DNA of 53,112 bases from JASGDB01 sp049841315 (GCA_049841315.1 JASGDB010000012.1:1-53112), one strand, 5' to 3'. Shown: positions 8,889 to 18,086, counted from the stretch's first letter. Numbers and translations: made by a program. Notes: a model not told the origin generated them from the sequence alone.

Positions 8889-9554
8889 ATGTCCGGATTC
8901 TTTTCATCTACCATCGGTAGAAAATACGCAATGGCATTGTCGGCAATGTTTTTGCTGGTATTTTTGATTATGCACCTCTCTGTAAACTTGTTATCGCTCT
9001 GCGGAGAAGAGGGTTCTTTTAATGCGGCTTCTCATTTTATGGGGTACAATTTTGCGGTGCAGTATATTATGCAGCCCATTTTAATTTTTGCTGTATTTTT
9101 TCATTTTATTATGGGCTTCGTCCTGGAAGCAAAAAACAACAAAGCCCGCCCTGTAAAATATGCAGTAAACGGTGCATCCAACAATTCTACTTGGATGTCG
9201 AGAAATATGATTATTTCGGGAGCTGTTATTTTGGCTTTTCTCGGTTTGCACATGTACGATTTCTGGGTTCACGAGATGCAGTATAAATATGTACAGGGAA
9301 ATACGCCTGATGAATTGAGATATTGGCATGAGCTTCACGCAAAATTCGCAGACCTTTGGCGAGTGATTTTGTATGTAATTTCTTTTGTTTTACTGGGATT
9401 GCACCTTGCACACGGCTTTCAGTCGTCTTTCCAGTCGGTTGGAGCAAGACACCCGAAATATACACCTGTTATCAAAGCATTCGGAAACTGGTATTCCATT
9501 CTTATTCCGCTTGGATTTATCATCGTTGCTGTTTTTCATTACGTAACTCAATAA
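8889..9554 (+). CDS. sdhC: succinate dehydrogenase cytochrome b subunit
   Basis: This 221-residue membrane anchor of complex II passes electrons from the iron-sulfur subunit to menaquinone. Five membrane helices are visible, near residues 14-36, 57-80, 105-127, 155-176 and 198-219. This is the single-polypeptide type known from Bacillus and Wolinella, so no sdhD is expected. Histidines at 29, 72, 121, 172, 175 and 217 lie in or near helices and include candidates for the two haem ligand pairs. It is first in the operon sdhC-sdhA-sdhB, with 14 bases to the next gene. Confidence 0.94.
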   Translation: MSGFFSSTIGRKYAMALSAMFLLVFLIMHLSVNLLSLCGEEGSFNAASHFMGYNFAVQYIMQPILIFAVFFHFIMGFVLEAKNNKARPVKYAVNGASNNSTWMSRNMIISGAVILAFLGLHMYDFWVHEMQYKYVQGNTPDELRYWHELHAKFADLWRVILYVISFVLLGLHLAHGFQSSFQSVGARHPKYTPVIKAFGNWYSILIPLGFIIVAVFHYVTQ

Positions 9555-9568
9555 TATCAATATAGAAT

Positions 9569-11581
9569 ATGAGCAAATTAGATTCAAAAATTCCGGCAGG
9601 TCCGCTTAGGGACAAATGGAAAAATCATAAAGACCATATGAACCTTGTTGCACCGAACAACCGAGACAAGATTGATATTATTGTTGTAGGTACAGGTCTG
9701 GCAGGAGGTTCTGCTGCGGCAACTTTAGCAGAACAGGGTTATAATGTAAAAGCATTCTGCTATCAGGATTCTCCGAGAAGGGCTCACTCTATTGCGGCTC
9801 AGGGAGGTATCAATGCGGCAAAAAATTATCAGAATGACGGAGATTCAACGTACAGATTGTTCTACGATACCATTAAAGGTGGAGATTACAGAGCAAGAGA
9901 AGCCAATGTTTACCGTCTTGCAGAAGTATCCGCAAATATTATCGACCAGTGCGTTGCACAAGGCGTTCCGTTCGGGCGTGAATACGGCGGTCAGCTGGAT
10001 AACCGTTCTTTCGGGGGAACTCAGGTAAAAAGAACGTTCTATGCGAAAGGACAAACCGGGCAGCAGCTTCTTTTGGGAGCATATTCCGCAATGAGCCGTC
10101 AAATCGGGAAAGGAAGAATAAAAATGTACAACCGCCACGAAATGATGGATTTGGTCATCATAGATGGTAAAGCAAGAGGAATTATCGCAAGAAATTTGGT
10201 AACGGGAGAAATCGAAAGACATTCAGCTCACGCGGTAGTCATCGCTTCCGGAGGTTACGGAAATGTGTATTTCCTTTCCACAAATGCAATGGGTTCCAAT
10301 GTTTCCGCAGCATGGAAAATTCATAAAAAAGGAGCATATTTTGCCAATCCTTGTTATGTGCAGATTCACCCGACCTGTATTCCGGTTCACGGAACGCAGC
10401 AGTCGAAACTGACATTAATGTCTGAATCTTTAAGAAATTCCGGAAGAATCTGGGTTCCTAAAAAAATAGAAGACGCAGTTGCCATTCGTGAAGGAAAACT
10501 AAGACCGGAAAATATTGCAGAGGAAGACAGAGATTATTATCTGGAAAGAAGATACCCGGCTTTTGGTAACTTAGTTCCGAGAGATGTGGCTTCCAGAGCG
10601 GCAAAAGAAAGATGCGATGCCGGTTTCGGAATCGAAAATAATGATACCAAAGAAGGCGTTTTCCTTGATTTCTCTACCGAAATTATCAAAAAAGGAAAAG
10701 AAGCCGCTTTGGAAAAAAATATTCATAATCCGTCGGACAAGCAGATTTACGATTTGGGTAAAGCGTGGGTAGAAGAAAAATACGGAAACCTTTTCCAGAT
10801 GTACGAAAAAATCACGGCTGACGACCCGTACAAAACCCCGATGAAGATTTATCCTGCCGTTCACTACACAATGGGCGGAGTTTGGGTTGATTATAATTTA
10901 ATGTCCACAATTCCAGGTTGTTTCGTTGTAGGAGAAGCGAATTTCTCTGACCACGGAGCGAACCGTTTGGGAGCTTCTGCTCTTATGCAAGGTCTTGCAG
11001 ACGGATATTTCGTACTTCCTTATACCATTGCGGATTATCTTTCAGCGGACATCAGAACAGGAAAAATTCCTACCGATACTCCGGATTTTGAAAATGCCGA
11101 AAAAGAAATAAAAGATAAAATTAATTTCTTCTTAAATAATAACGGAAGACATTCTGTTGACCATTTCCACAAAAAATTAGGACACATCATGTGGAACAAA
11201 GTAGGAATGGGAAGAACACCGGAAGGTTTGGCACAAGCCATTAAAGAAATAGAAGAAGTAAGAAACGAGTTCTGGAAAGACGTAAGAGTTCCGGGAGATG
11301 CAACAGGTATGAATACCGAACTGGAAAAAGCATTCCGTGTTGCCGACTTCCTTGAATTGGGACAATTAATGGCAATCGATGCCCTGAACAGAAACGAATC
11401 CTGCGGAGGACACTTCCGTGAAGACCATGCTACGCCGGACGGAGAAGCAGAAAGAGACGACGAAAACTACAAATATGTAGCATGTTGGGAATATCAGGGA
11501 ATTGATATTAATCAAGAGGTTTTATATAAAGAAGAGCTGGTGTACGAAAACATCGAAGTGAAAGCAAGAAGTTATAAATAA
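9569..11581 (+). CDS. sdhA: succinate dehydrogenase flavoprotein subunit
   Basis: This 670-residue catalytic subunit oxidises succinate to fumarate using covalently bound FAD. The dinucleotide-binding motif VVGTGLAGGSAA lies near residues 39-50 and the FAD-linking histidine is H73 in RRAHSIAAQGG. The substrate-binding and capping domains follow with VQIHPTCIP and NRLGASALMQGL. Length and order fit the Bacteroidota type, which is longer than the E. coli enzyme. It is the middle gene of the sdhCAB operon, 14 bases after sdhC and 21 before sdhB. Confidence 0.97.
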   Translation: MSKLDSKIPAGPLRDKWKNHKDHMNLVAPNNRDKIDIIVVGTGLAGGSAAATLAEQGYNVKAFCYQDSPRRAHSIAAQGGINAAKNYQNDGDSTYRLFYDTIKGGDYRAREANVYRLAEVSANIIDQCVAQGVPFGREYGGQLDNRSFGGTQVKRTFYAKGQTGQQLLLGAYSAMSRQIGKGRIKMYNRHEMMDLVIIDGKARGIIARNLVTGEIERHSAHAVVIASGGYGNVYFLSTNAMGSNVSAAWKIHKKGAYFANPCYVQIHPTCIPVHGTQQSKLTLMSESLRNSGRIWVPKKIEDAVAIREGKLRPENIAEEDRDYYLERRYPAFGNLVPRDVASRAAKERCDAGFGIENNDTKEGVFLDFSTEIIKKGKEAALEKNIHNPSDKQIYDLGKAWVEEKYGNLFQMYEKITADDPYKTPMKIYPAVHYTMGGVWVDYNLMSTIPGCFVVGEANFSDHGANRLGASALMQGLADGYFVLPYTIADYLSADIRTGKIPTDTPDFENAEKEIKDKINFFLNNNGRHSVDHFHKKLGHIMWNKVGMGRTPEGLAQAIKEIEEVRNEFWKDVRVPGDATGMNTELEKAFRVADFLELGQLMAIDALNRNESCGGHFREDHATPDGEAERDDENYKYVACWEYQGIDINQEVLYKEELVYENIEVKARSYK

Positions 11582-11602
11582 TCTCCAAATACAGTAAAGA
11601 AA

Positions 11603-12370
11603 ATGAGTGCAAAAAAAGGACTTAATCTGACTCTGAAAATTTGGAGACAGAAAAACAATAAAACAAAAGGACAGTTTGAAATATACAAAATTTCCGATGT
11701 TTCCACGGATTCATCATTTCTGGAAATGCTGGATGTTCTCAACGAAAACCTTGTAAACGAAGGAAAAGAACCGATTGCTTTCGACCACGACTGCCGCGAG
11801 GGAATCTGCGGTATGTGTTCACTCTATATCAACGGACGAGCACACGGCCCAGATACAGGAATCACAACCTGCCAGCTCCACATGAGAATGTTCAAAGACG
11901 GCGAAACCATTACCATTGAACCATGGAGAAGTGCGGCGTTTCCGGTAATCAAAGACTTGGTGGTGGACAGAAGTGCATTCGACAGAGTAATGGCAGCAGG
12001 TGGATTCGTTTCCGTAAATACTTCGGGAAATACGTTAGATGCCAACGCAATCCCCGTTCCAAAAGAAGATGCCGACAAAGCAATGGACGCCGCCGCGTGT
12101 ATCGGTTGCGGAGCTTGTGTGGCAACCTGTAAAAACGGTTCTGCCATGCTGTTCGTAGGAGCTAAGGTTTCGCAGTATGCATTATTGCCACAAGGTAGAA
12201 TAGAAGCAAAACGCAGAGTTCTGAATATGGTAAAAGCCATGGACGAAGAAGGCTTCGGAAACTGTTCCAACACCGGAGCGTGCGAAGTAGAATGCCCGAA
12301 AGGAATTTCATTAGAAAACATCGCAAGAATGAACCGCGAGTTCCTTTATGCAAGTGTAGATGACAAATAA
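11603..12370 (+). CDS. sdhB: succinate dehydrogenase iron-sulfur subunit
   Basis: This 255-residue subunit carries electrons from FAD to the membrane anchor through three clusters. The [2Fe-2S] ligands are C64, C69, C72 and C90. The ferredoxin-like domain provides C166, C169, C172 and C176 (CIGCGACVATC) and C221, C227 and C231 (CSNTGACEVEC) for the [4Fe-4S] and [3Fe-4S] clusters. It ends the sdh operon and is followed by a strong terminator hairpin. Confidence 0.97.
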   Translation: MSAKKGLNLTLKIWRQKNNKTKGQFEIYKISDVSTDSSFLEMLDVLNENLVNEGKEPIAFDHDCREGICGMCSLYINGRAHGPDTGITTCQLHMRMFKDGETITIEPWRSAAFPVIKDLVVDRSAFDRVMAAGGFVSVNTSGNTLDANAIPVPKEDADKAMDAAACIGCGACVATCKNGSAMLFVGAKVSQYALLPQGRIEAKRRVLNMVKAMDEEGFGNCSNTGACEVECPKGISLENIARMNREFLYASVDDK

Positions 12371-12393
12371 AAACGGTTTTACCAATAAACTTT

Positions 12394-12425
12394 TACCCTC
12401 AGAATTTCTGAGGGTATTTTTTTTG
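12394..12425 (+). terminator. rho-independent terminator of the sdh operon
   Basis: A stem of about 11 base pairs (taccctcagaa with ttctgagggta) is followed directly by a run of eight T residues, 24 bases after the sdhB stop codon. Confidence 0.85.
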
Positions 12426-12480
12426 TTGTTAAATCTTTCACAATTTGCCGATTAAATTTTAACATAACCTGCGAAAACAG

Positions 12481-12488
12481 TATTTTTG
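12481..12488 (+). promoter_or_regulatory. -7 promoter element before the TlpA-like lipoprotein
   Basis: TATTTTTG matches TAnnTTTG and lies 21 bases before the start codon at 12510. No clear -33 element was seen. Confidence 0.4.
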
Positions 12489-12509
12489 TGCGCAAATTTT
12501 AGATAAGAC

Positions 12510-14024
12510 ATGAAGAAAATATTTTTAGTGCTTCTTTTAGCAGTATTAGCAGTTTCCTGCTCCAAAAAAGTAGAGGTAAAAGGAAAAATCACCGGAGGCT
12601 CTCCTCTGGAAAGAATGGAATTCATCTCCGCATCAGGCGTGGCTACATTGCCGCTGGTGAACATCGGAGCAAACGAAAAAGGTGAGTTCAACGGAAGTTT
12701 TGAAGCTCCCGAAAACGGAATGTATATGATGACCTACGGCGGAAGACAGCACATGGTCTATCTGAAAGGCGGACAAACCCTGAATTTCACAGCAGATGCA
12801 CTCACTTTTCCCGAAAGCATTAAATTTCAAGGTGATGTGCAGAAAAACAACGATTATCTGAAAAAAGTTCAGGAATCCATTGGGAAATACGCTCAAAAAA
12901 TTGATATTCAGAAAGTTATTAATAATAAAGAAGACGATTTTCTGAAAGAAGCCCAAAAAATAAAAGCCGACTTGGATAAAATCGCAGAAGATGAAGGTAA
13001 AAAAAGCGAAGCCGACAGCGATGTCATCAACTATAAAAAAGATGAAATAACTGCGAGTATTCTGGGGCTATTAGGGCAGTACAGCATGTCGTACGGCATG
13101 ATGACCAATAATCCGAACTTCAAAGTTTCTGAAAATTTCAGAAAATACGAAAAAGAACTGGAAAACGATAACGACAGACTTGTGAAAACCCAGCCGATGT
13201 ACAGAAATTACCTTCTGAATAAATTTTCCAAAGACTATCAGGTTTTCACCCAAAGCAAAAAGAAAGATGAAAATTCTACCAATTCCGGGCTGTTTGCGGA
13301 ATATTTGGATTCCCGAAAAGATGTTTCACAAATCACGAAAGATTATCTGCTTTCATTGGTGATGCTTCAGTTTGATTTGTCGCCTGCAATGAAGCCGGAA
13401 GTGAAAGAAAAATTAGCCAAAATCATCAGAGAAAAAATCAAAAACGGAACAGTGAAAAAGGATATGGAAAGAATTCTTTTCGTGATTGGCGGACCGGAAA
13501 AAGGGAAAGCAATAGAAGGCGGAAAAATGATTAAGCAGGACGGAAAAGCATTTGCTTTCAGCGAGGTAAAAGGAAAACCGACAGCCGTAATGTTCTATTC
13601 ATCATGGAATCCGTATATCGCAGAATCGACAATTCCTGTTGTAAAAGAAATGGTGAATTTCTACAAATCCAAAGTTAATTTTGTTTTCGTAAATCTGGAC
13701 GATACCAAAGACCAGTTCATTAAAACCAGCAATGCAATGCTGATAGGCGTTTCCGGAACTAATGTATATGCGGAAGGCGGAATCAATTCCAAATTTGCAG
13801 AAGCATGGGGAATTTACGGTTTCAAAACTCCGGGATTTGTAATTCTGGATAAAGACGGAAAAACAGAAGGAAAATATTATAACATCAACGGAGGCGAACA
13901 GGCAGCGTTTGTTCAGGAAATGGACAGAGTTTCCGGACTGAAAGCGCCGTCAGCACAGCCGGAAGCGACTTTGCAGAACGACCTTGTTGCACCTCCTGCT
14001 CCTGAAGCACAACCAACGAAATAA
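12510..14024 (+). CDS. TlpA-like lipoprotein lacking the active-site cysteines
   Basis: This 504-residue lipoprotein (signal ending AVSC, Cys17) has an N-terminal DUF4369-like beta domain (about 20-110), a charged helical middle (about 110-320) and a thioredoxin-like C-terminal domain (about 335-480). In TlpA/ResA proteins the fold carries W-C-x-x-C. Here the matching segment is FYSSWNPYIAES (362-373), with N367 and I370 where the cysteines should be. The cis-proline region FKTPGFVILDKDG is kept, so the fold is probably intact but the protein should not do thiol-disulfide exchange. It ends in an Ala/Pro/Glu-rich tail. It is a single gene with its own promoter. Confidence 0.75.
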   Translation: MKKIFLVLLLAVLAVSCSKKVEVKGKITGGSPLERMEFISASGVATLPLVNIGANEKGEFNGSFEAPENGMYMMTYGGRQHMVYLKGGQTLNFTADALTFPESIKFQGDVQKNNDYLKKVQESIGKYAQKIDIQKVINNKEDDFLKEAQKIKADLDKIAEDEGKKSEADSDVINYKKDEITASILGLLGQYSMSYGMMTNNPNFKVSENFRKYEKELENDNDRLVKTQPMYRNYLLNKFSKDYQVFTQSKKKDENSTNSGLFAEYLDSRKDVSQITKDYLLSLVMLQFDLSPAMKPEVKEKLAKIIREKIKNGTVKKDMERILFVIGGPEKGKAIEGGKMIKQDGKAFAFSEVKGKPTAVMFYSSWNPYIAESTIPVVKEMVNFYKSKVNFVFVNLDDTKDQFIKTSNAMLIGVSGTNVYAEGGINSKFAEAWGIYGFKTPGFVILDKDGKTEGKYYNINGGEQAAFVQEMDRVSGLKAPSAQPEATLQNDLVAPPAPEAQPTK

Positions 14025-14068
14025 AATTTTTGAATTAGGCATATAGTTAATATTTGTAAAGCATCAAT

Positions 14069-14140
14069 AGGAACGGGCTTTAGCCCATTTATAAAAGAGG
14101 AGATTACCAAAAGGCTTTAGCCAAAATTTAATTCCTCTTC
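14069..14140. repeat. palindromic intergenic repeat (GGCTTTAGCC type)
   Basis: Two short palindromes with the core ggctttagcc occur in tandem (around 14074-14086 and 14112-14121). The second is enclosed by a possible outer stem aagagga/tcctctt. The 290-base gap from 14025 to 14314 holds only this and the hairpin at 14232. No gene was recognised. Confidence 0.5.
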
Positions 14141-14231
14141 TGATTAATCTTAAACCCTAATTCAATAAAATTTTAAAACCAGTAATTTTTATCTTTATTA
14201 AGGTAAAAATAAAGGTGAAAAGAATACCAGT

Positions 14232-14270
14232 AAAGTCTTGCCAATTCTTTGACAAGACTTTATTTTTAAA
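14232..14270 (+). terminator. hairpin with T-rich tail, likely terminator
   Basis: The arms aaagtcttg (14232-14240) and caagacttt (14253-14261) pair perfectly around a 12-base loop and are followed by atttttaaatttt. It lies between the lipoprotein gene and rlmD, 207 bases after the lipoprotein stop codon. Confidence 0.5.
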
Positions 14271-14314
14271 TTTTAAATCAAAAAGACTCCGAAAATCTTT
14301 ACCATAAAAAATTC

Positions 14315-15724
14315 ATGAAAAAAAAGAAAAACATCATTCTTGAAAACATTCATCTCGTTTCTGCCGGAGCAAAAGGCGTTGCCGTAGGAAGAACGGAAGA
14401 AGGGAAAACGGTTCTGGTTTCCGGAGCTGTTCCCGGAGATGTGGTGAATGCAAGGGTGAAAAAATCAAAATCCAGATATTACGAAACGGAAGCGGTAGAA
14501 ATTCTGGAAAAATCGCCTTTTCGTGTAGAGCCGGAATGTAGACATTTCGGAGTGTGCGGAGGTTGCAAATGGCAGAATCTCAGTTACGAAAAACAACTGG
14601 AATACAAGCAGGAAGAAGTGTATAACAATATCAAAAGAGTCGGAGGTTTTGACGATTTTGAAACGCTTCCGATTCTGGGTTCGGAACAGCAGTATTTTTA
14701 CAGAAATAAAATGGAATTTTCCTTTTCCAACGCACGCTGGCTTACTTTGGATGAAGTGAATTCCGGCAATGATATTTCGGATAAAAACGCACTCGGATTT
14801 CATATTCCGGGAATGTGGAGCAAAATTCTGGATTTGAAAGAATGTTTTCTTCAGGAAGAACCGTCCAATTCTATCCGTCTGGAAGTAAAATCTTTTGCAG
14901 AACAGCATAACATGGGTTTTTTCGATGTGCGGAATCAGGAAGGCTTTCTGCGAACACTGATGATGCGCCAGAATTCAAAAGGAGAGTGGATGGTACTTTT
15001 CCAGCTATTTCGTGAAGACAAAGGCAGCCGTGAACGACTTTTCAATCATCTTTTAGAGAAATTCCCTCAAATTACTTCTTTGGTGTACGCCATTAATCCG
15101 AAACAGAATGATTCTATTTATGATTTGGATATTCAAACCTATTACGGCGACGGTTTTTTAATGGAAGAAATGGACGGACTGAAATTTAAAATCGGAGCAA
15201 AATCGTTCTTCCAGACCAATTACCGACAGGCTTTGGAATTGTACAGAAAAACATTGGAATTTGCTGATTTGAAAGGGGATGAAGTTGTGTATGATTTGTA
15301 TACCGGAACAGGAACGATTGCCCAATATGTCGCCCGAAATGCCAAACAGGTCATCGGGATAGAATCCGTGCAGGAAGCGATTGACGCAGCCACGGCACAC
15401 GCAGAACTGAACGGACTTTCCAATACAACATTTTACTGCGGAGACATGAAAGAAGTGTTTACCGAAGAATTTTTGCAGAATCACCCGAAAGCCGATGTGC
15501 TGATTACCGACCCGCCACGAGACGGAATGCACCAGAAAGTAGTAGAGCAGATTCTGAAACTTTCCCCCGAAAGAATCGTGTATGTAAGCTGTAATTCGGC
15601 TACGCAGGCAAGGGATTTGAACCTGATGAAAGAACAGTACAGATTGGTGAAAATTCTGCCTGTCGATATGTTCCCGCAGACCCATCATGTGGAAAATATT
15701 GCGCTGTTGGAACTGATTCATTAA
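14315..15724 (+). CDS. rlmD: 23S rRNA (uracil-5-)-methyltransferase RlmD
   Basis: This 469-residue SAM-dependent enzyme methylates a uracil of 23S rRNA (U1939 in E. coli). It has an N-terminal TRAM domain (about 1-65), an iron-sulfur cluster region with C75, C81 and C84 (CRHFGVCGGCKWQ) plus a later cysteine, and a C-terminal methyltransferase domain with DLYTGTGTIAQ, TDPPRDGMH and the catalytic cysteine C426 in VSCNSATQARD. RumA-type family assignment is firm, while assignment to the U1939 site rather than a related position is by family. It is followed 19 bases later by the DUF6452 gene. Confidence 0.92.
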   Translation: MKKKKNIILENIHLVSAGAKGVAVGRTEEGKTVLVSGAVPGDVVNARVKKSKSRYYETEAVEILEKSPFRVEPECRHFGVCGGCKWQNLSYEKQLEYKQEEVYNNIKRVGGFDDFETLPILGSEQQYFYRNKMEFSFSNARWLTLDEVNSGNDISDKNALGFHIPGMWSKILDLKECFLQEEPSNSIRLEVKSFAEQHNMGFFDVRNQEGFLRTLMMRQNSKGEWMVLFQLFREDKGSRERLFNHLLEKFPQITSLVYAINPKQNDSIYDLDIQTYYGDGFLMEEMDGLKFKIGAKSFFQTNYRQALELYRKTLEFADLKGDEVVYDLYTGTGTIAQYVARNAKQVIGIESVQEAIDAATAHAELNGLSNTTFYCGDMKEVFTEEFLQNHPKADVLITDPPRDGMHQKVVEQILKLSPERIVYVSCNSATQARDLNLMKEQYRLVKILPVDMFPQTHHVENIALLELIH

Positions 15725-15743
15725 TTTTACATCAAATACCGAT

Positions 15744-16211
15744 ATGAAAAAATTTTTGTTCCTCTTTTTTTCCGGACTTGTTCTGTTTTCCTGCTCGAGC
15801 GATGATGACATCTGCACAAGCGGTGAAGCTACGCCGAGGCTTAAAATGAAATTCCGGACTACTGAAGGAAAAGAGAAGACACTTGATTCCCTGTATCTGG
15901 ATGTGGCGTATGGAAGTGGAAAAATCAATATCGTCAGCGCAAAAAGCGTTGATTCTGTCATGATTCCGCTGAGAGTAGACGAAAGTCCTTTTACTGAAAT
16001 CTTCGTGCGCCTTACCAATAAAGGTGAAGAATCGGCGATAAAAATCAACTATACTACGGAATCGGAATATGTTTCTCCGGCTTGCGGAATCAAAAGGATT
16101 TACCGGAATCTCAATCCTGAGCTGGAATCCGCAAATCCCGTAATCCGTGTAGATAAAGTCCAAAATGAAATTACCAATGAAGAAAAATCACATCTGTACC
16201 TTATTTTTTAG
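15744..16211 (+). CDS. DUF6452 family lipoprotein
   Basis: This 155-residue protein has a lipoprotein signal (VLFSCSSDDD, Cys near 17). The mature part is beta-rich with two further cysteines (in DDICTSGEA and SPACGIKRI) that could form a disulfide. The sequence fits the flavobacterial DUF6452 family, whose function is unknown. Its end overlaps the start of the DUF6048 gene by 35 bases, and this pairing after rlmD is recognisable from other flavobacteria, so the two proteins probably work together at the cell envelope (inference). Confidence 0.75.
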   Translation: MKKFLFLFFSGLVLFSCSSDDDICTSGEATPRLKMKFRTTEGKEKTLDSLYLDVAYGSGKINIVSAKSVDSVMIPLRVDESPFTEIFVRLTNKGEESAIKINYTTESEYVSPACGIKRIYRNLNPELESANPVIRVDKVQNEITNEEKSHLYLIF

Positions 16212-16839
16212 TTTTTTCTTTTGTTTTGCTTTAGGACAGCAAAAAAGTGATACGATAGTTTCGCCGAAGAAAAAATACAGCCCGAATTTCATGGTCGGTT
16301 TTGATGTACTGAATACCGGAGTTTCCTTTTTCTCCGACAGGAAGCTGTATCAGGGATTTGTTTCCACTCAGGTCAAGCCCAATCTGCATGCGGTGCTGGA
16401 AGCAGGTTTCGAGAAAAATATTTATCAGAAAAACAATTACGATGCAGAGGCAGGCGGAGCATTTTTGAAGCTCGGAGCTTTTTATATGCTGGCTCACGAC
16501 AGGGAAAATCCGCAGAACGGTTTTTATGCAGGAGGAAAAATTGCCGGCTCGATGTACAATCAGGAATATTTCAAAGTTCCGGTTCGGGGATTTGAGGGAG
16601 GCGATTATACGGAAGCGTTTCCGGAATCCAATCAGTCTTCATTCTGGCTGGAAGGAACAATCGGGGGGCGTGTACAGCTTTTTGAATCACCGTTTTATAT
16701 TGATGTTACCGCACAGCCGAGATACATGATTTTCACTTCCAAGCAGGAAGATATTGTTCCGATGATAGTTCCCGGTTTCGGAAAAAGTTCCACGAAATTC
16801 AATGTCGGATTCACGTGGAGTATTGCGTACAGCTTCTAA
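16177..16839 (+). CDS. DUF6048 family outer-membrane-type protein
   Basis: The product of about 220 residues has a signal peptide (MKKNHICTLFFSFFFC to about residue 20) and alternating beta strands ending in an aromatic residue (FTWSIAYSF). This suggests a small outer-membrane beta-barrel. It matches the DUF6048 family in length and context. An in-frame ATG at 16165 lies four codons upstream, but the lysine-rich start at 16177 makes a better signal peptide. The gene overlaps the preceding DUF6452 gene, which points to translational coupling. It converges with the Fic-CoaE gene, sharing its last 4 bases. Confidence 0.72.
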   Translation: MKKNHICTLFFSFFFCFALGQQKSDTIVSPKKKYSPNFMVGFDVLNTGVSFFSDRKLYQGFVSTQVKPNLHAVLEAGFEKNIYQKNNYDAEAGGAFLKLGAFYMLAHDRENPQNGFYAGGKIAGSMYNQEYFKVPVRGFEGGDYTEAFPESNQSSFWLEGTIGGRVQLFESPFYIDVTAQPRYMIFTSKQEDIVPMIVPGFGKSSTKFNVGFTWSIAYSF

Positions 16840-18086
16840 TTATCCGTTTCCTGAAGGAGTTTCCCGATAGTGCTTTCCGTTTTCAGCCTTACATCTTCCG
16901 TAGTTGAATTATTGTCAATCACGAAATCCGCCAGTTTGATTTTGTCCTTTTCGGGCATTTGTTTTTCCATAATTTTTTCCACTTCGCAGTAGGTTTTGCC
17001 GTCTCTGTCCATTACTCTTTTGATGCGAATATTGTCATCGGCGGTTACCAGAACGGATTTGTAGCAACTTTCATTCAGTTTTAACTCAAATAAAAGGGCA
17101 GTTTCTTTAAAAACAAATTCGGAATTTTGGTTTTCTACCCAATTTTCAAAATCATTTTTTACGGCAGGGTGAATTAAAGAATTAAGTTTTTTCAAAAGTT
17201 CATCATTATTAAAAACCTTTTCGGCAACGTATTTTCGGTTGTAGAAACCATTTTCGTCATAAGCATTTTCGCCGAGAAGTTCTTTGATTTTTTCTTTTAA
17301 AACCCAATCTTTATTCACGATATTTTTCGCCTCGTCATCGGAATAATACACCGGAAAACCCATTTCTTCAATGATTTTCGCAACGGTTGTTTTTCCCGAA
17401 CCGATTCCTCCGGTTATGCCGATGATTTTGCTTTTGGCTTTCTGCTTTCCGCTTTCCGCTGATTGCTGATTGCTGATTGCTGACAGCGAATTATCCGTCA
17501 GTTCAAAAATCAGATTGGATAATTTTTCCACATCGCCGTCTATCGTTCCGGACATATATCTTTCGTAAACATCACGGTTATCGGGAGGATTGAGATTGAG
17601 AATTAATCCTTTTTCCAATGCGAGAAGACGCAGAAACTCCCTTTGCGTTCTTCCGTTTCCTTCTCTGAAAGGATGAAGATAATTGATGTTATCCAGAATT
17701 TCGGCTAATTTTTTCGCTAAATCTTTTCGGTTGTTTTTGGGAATAGTTTTGTATTGTGCAATCAGCGTATCGATGTATTGAAAAGCGATATGGAACCGTT
17801 CTCCGTCAAAAAACGGTTTTCCGCCTTTGCTGATATTCACAGTCCGCACTTTTCCTGCCCACGAATAAATGTCCTGAAACAAATGCTTGTGAATGGCAAG
17901 TAAATCGGAAGAATCCTTGATTTTAAAGGGATTTTCGTATAATTCTTTTGTGCGTTTCGTAACTGCTCCGCTTTCGGCAAAAAGTAAAATATCGTGTTCG
18001 GAAATATTCGCCAAATTACGCAGAACTCCTGTTTTCGGGTCTGTATAAGTATAATCAGGGTCTATGTATTTATAGGAATCAGACAT
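16836..18086 (-). CDS. Fic domain fused to dephospho-CoA kinase (CoaE)
   Basis: One 416-residue frame holds two complete enzymes. Residues 1-198 form a Fic domain with the catalytic motif H138-PFREGNGR-146; Fic enzymes usually transfer AMP from ATP to protein targets. Residues 220-416 are a full dephospho-CoA kinase, the last step of CoA synthesis, with P-loop GITGGIGSGKTT (223-234) and the family features YSDDEAK, LIHPAV and LLFEL. The linker (199-219, polar, no known domain) is encoded by a period-7 DNA repeat like flavobacterial intergenic filler. CoaE has no start of its own: its usual initial Met is replaced by Ser219, and the next in-frame Met lies beyond the P-loop. The gene start overlaps the upstream VbhA-like antitoxin by 8 bases. 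I know of no characterised protein with this architecture. A sequencing error that joins two genes is possible but would still need to explain the missing CoaE start. Confidence 0.9.
   Translation of the reverse strand: MSDSYKYIDPDYTYTDPKTGVLRNLANISEHDILLFAESGAVTKRTKELYENPFKIKDSSDLLAIHKHLFQDIYSWAGKVRTVNISKGGKPFFDGERFHIAFQYIDTLIAQYKTIPKNNRKDLAKKLAEILDNINYLHPFREGNGRTQREFLRLLALEKGLILNLNPPDNRDVYERYMSGTIDGDVEKLSNLIFELTDNSLSAISNQQSAESGKQKAKSKIIGITGGIGSGKTTVAKIIEEMGFPVYYSDDEAKNIVNKDWVLKEKIKELLGENAYDENGFYNRKYVAEKVFNNDELLKKLNSLIHPAVKNDFENWVENQNSEFVFKETALLFELKLNESCYKSVLVTADDNIRIKRVMDRDGKTYCEVEKIMEKQMPEKDKIKLADFVIDNNSTTEDVRLKTESTIGKLLQETDN
17428..17483 (-). repeat. period-7 repeat coding the Fic-CoaE linker
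   Basis: Read on the minus strand there are eight heptamers: three TCAGCAA units, then TCAGCGG, AAAGCGG, AAAGCAG, AAAGCCA and AAAGCAA. All share an AGC core. Because the unit is 7 bases, gain or loss of one copy shifts the frame between Fic and CoaE. The sequence resembles non-coding spacer DNA and translates to a low-complexity Ser/Gln/Lys/Ala linker. Confidence 0.85.

Noticed and set aside
17430..17492. CRISPR-like array in the Fic-CoaE linker
   Set aside because: The units are 7 bases long with no spacers. It is a simple tandem repeat.
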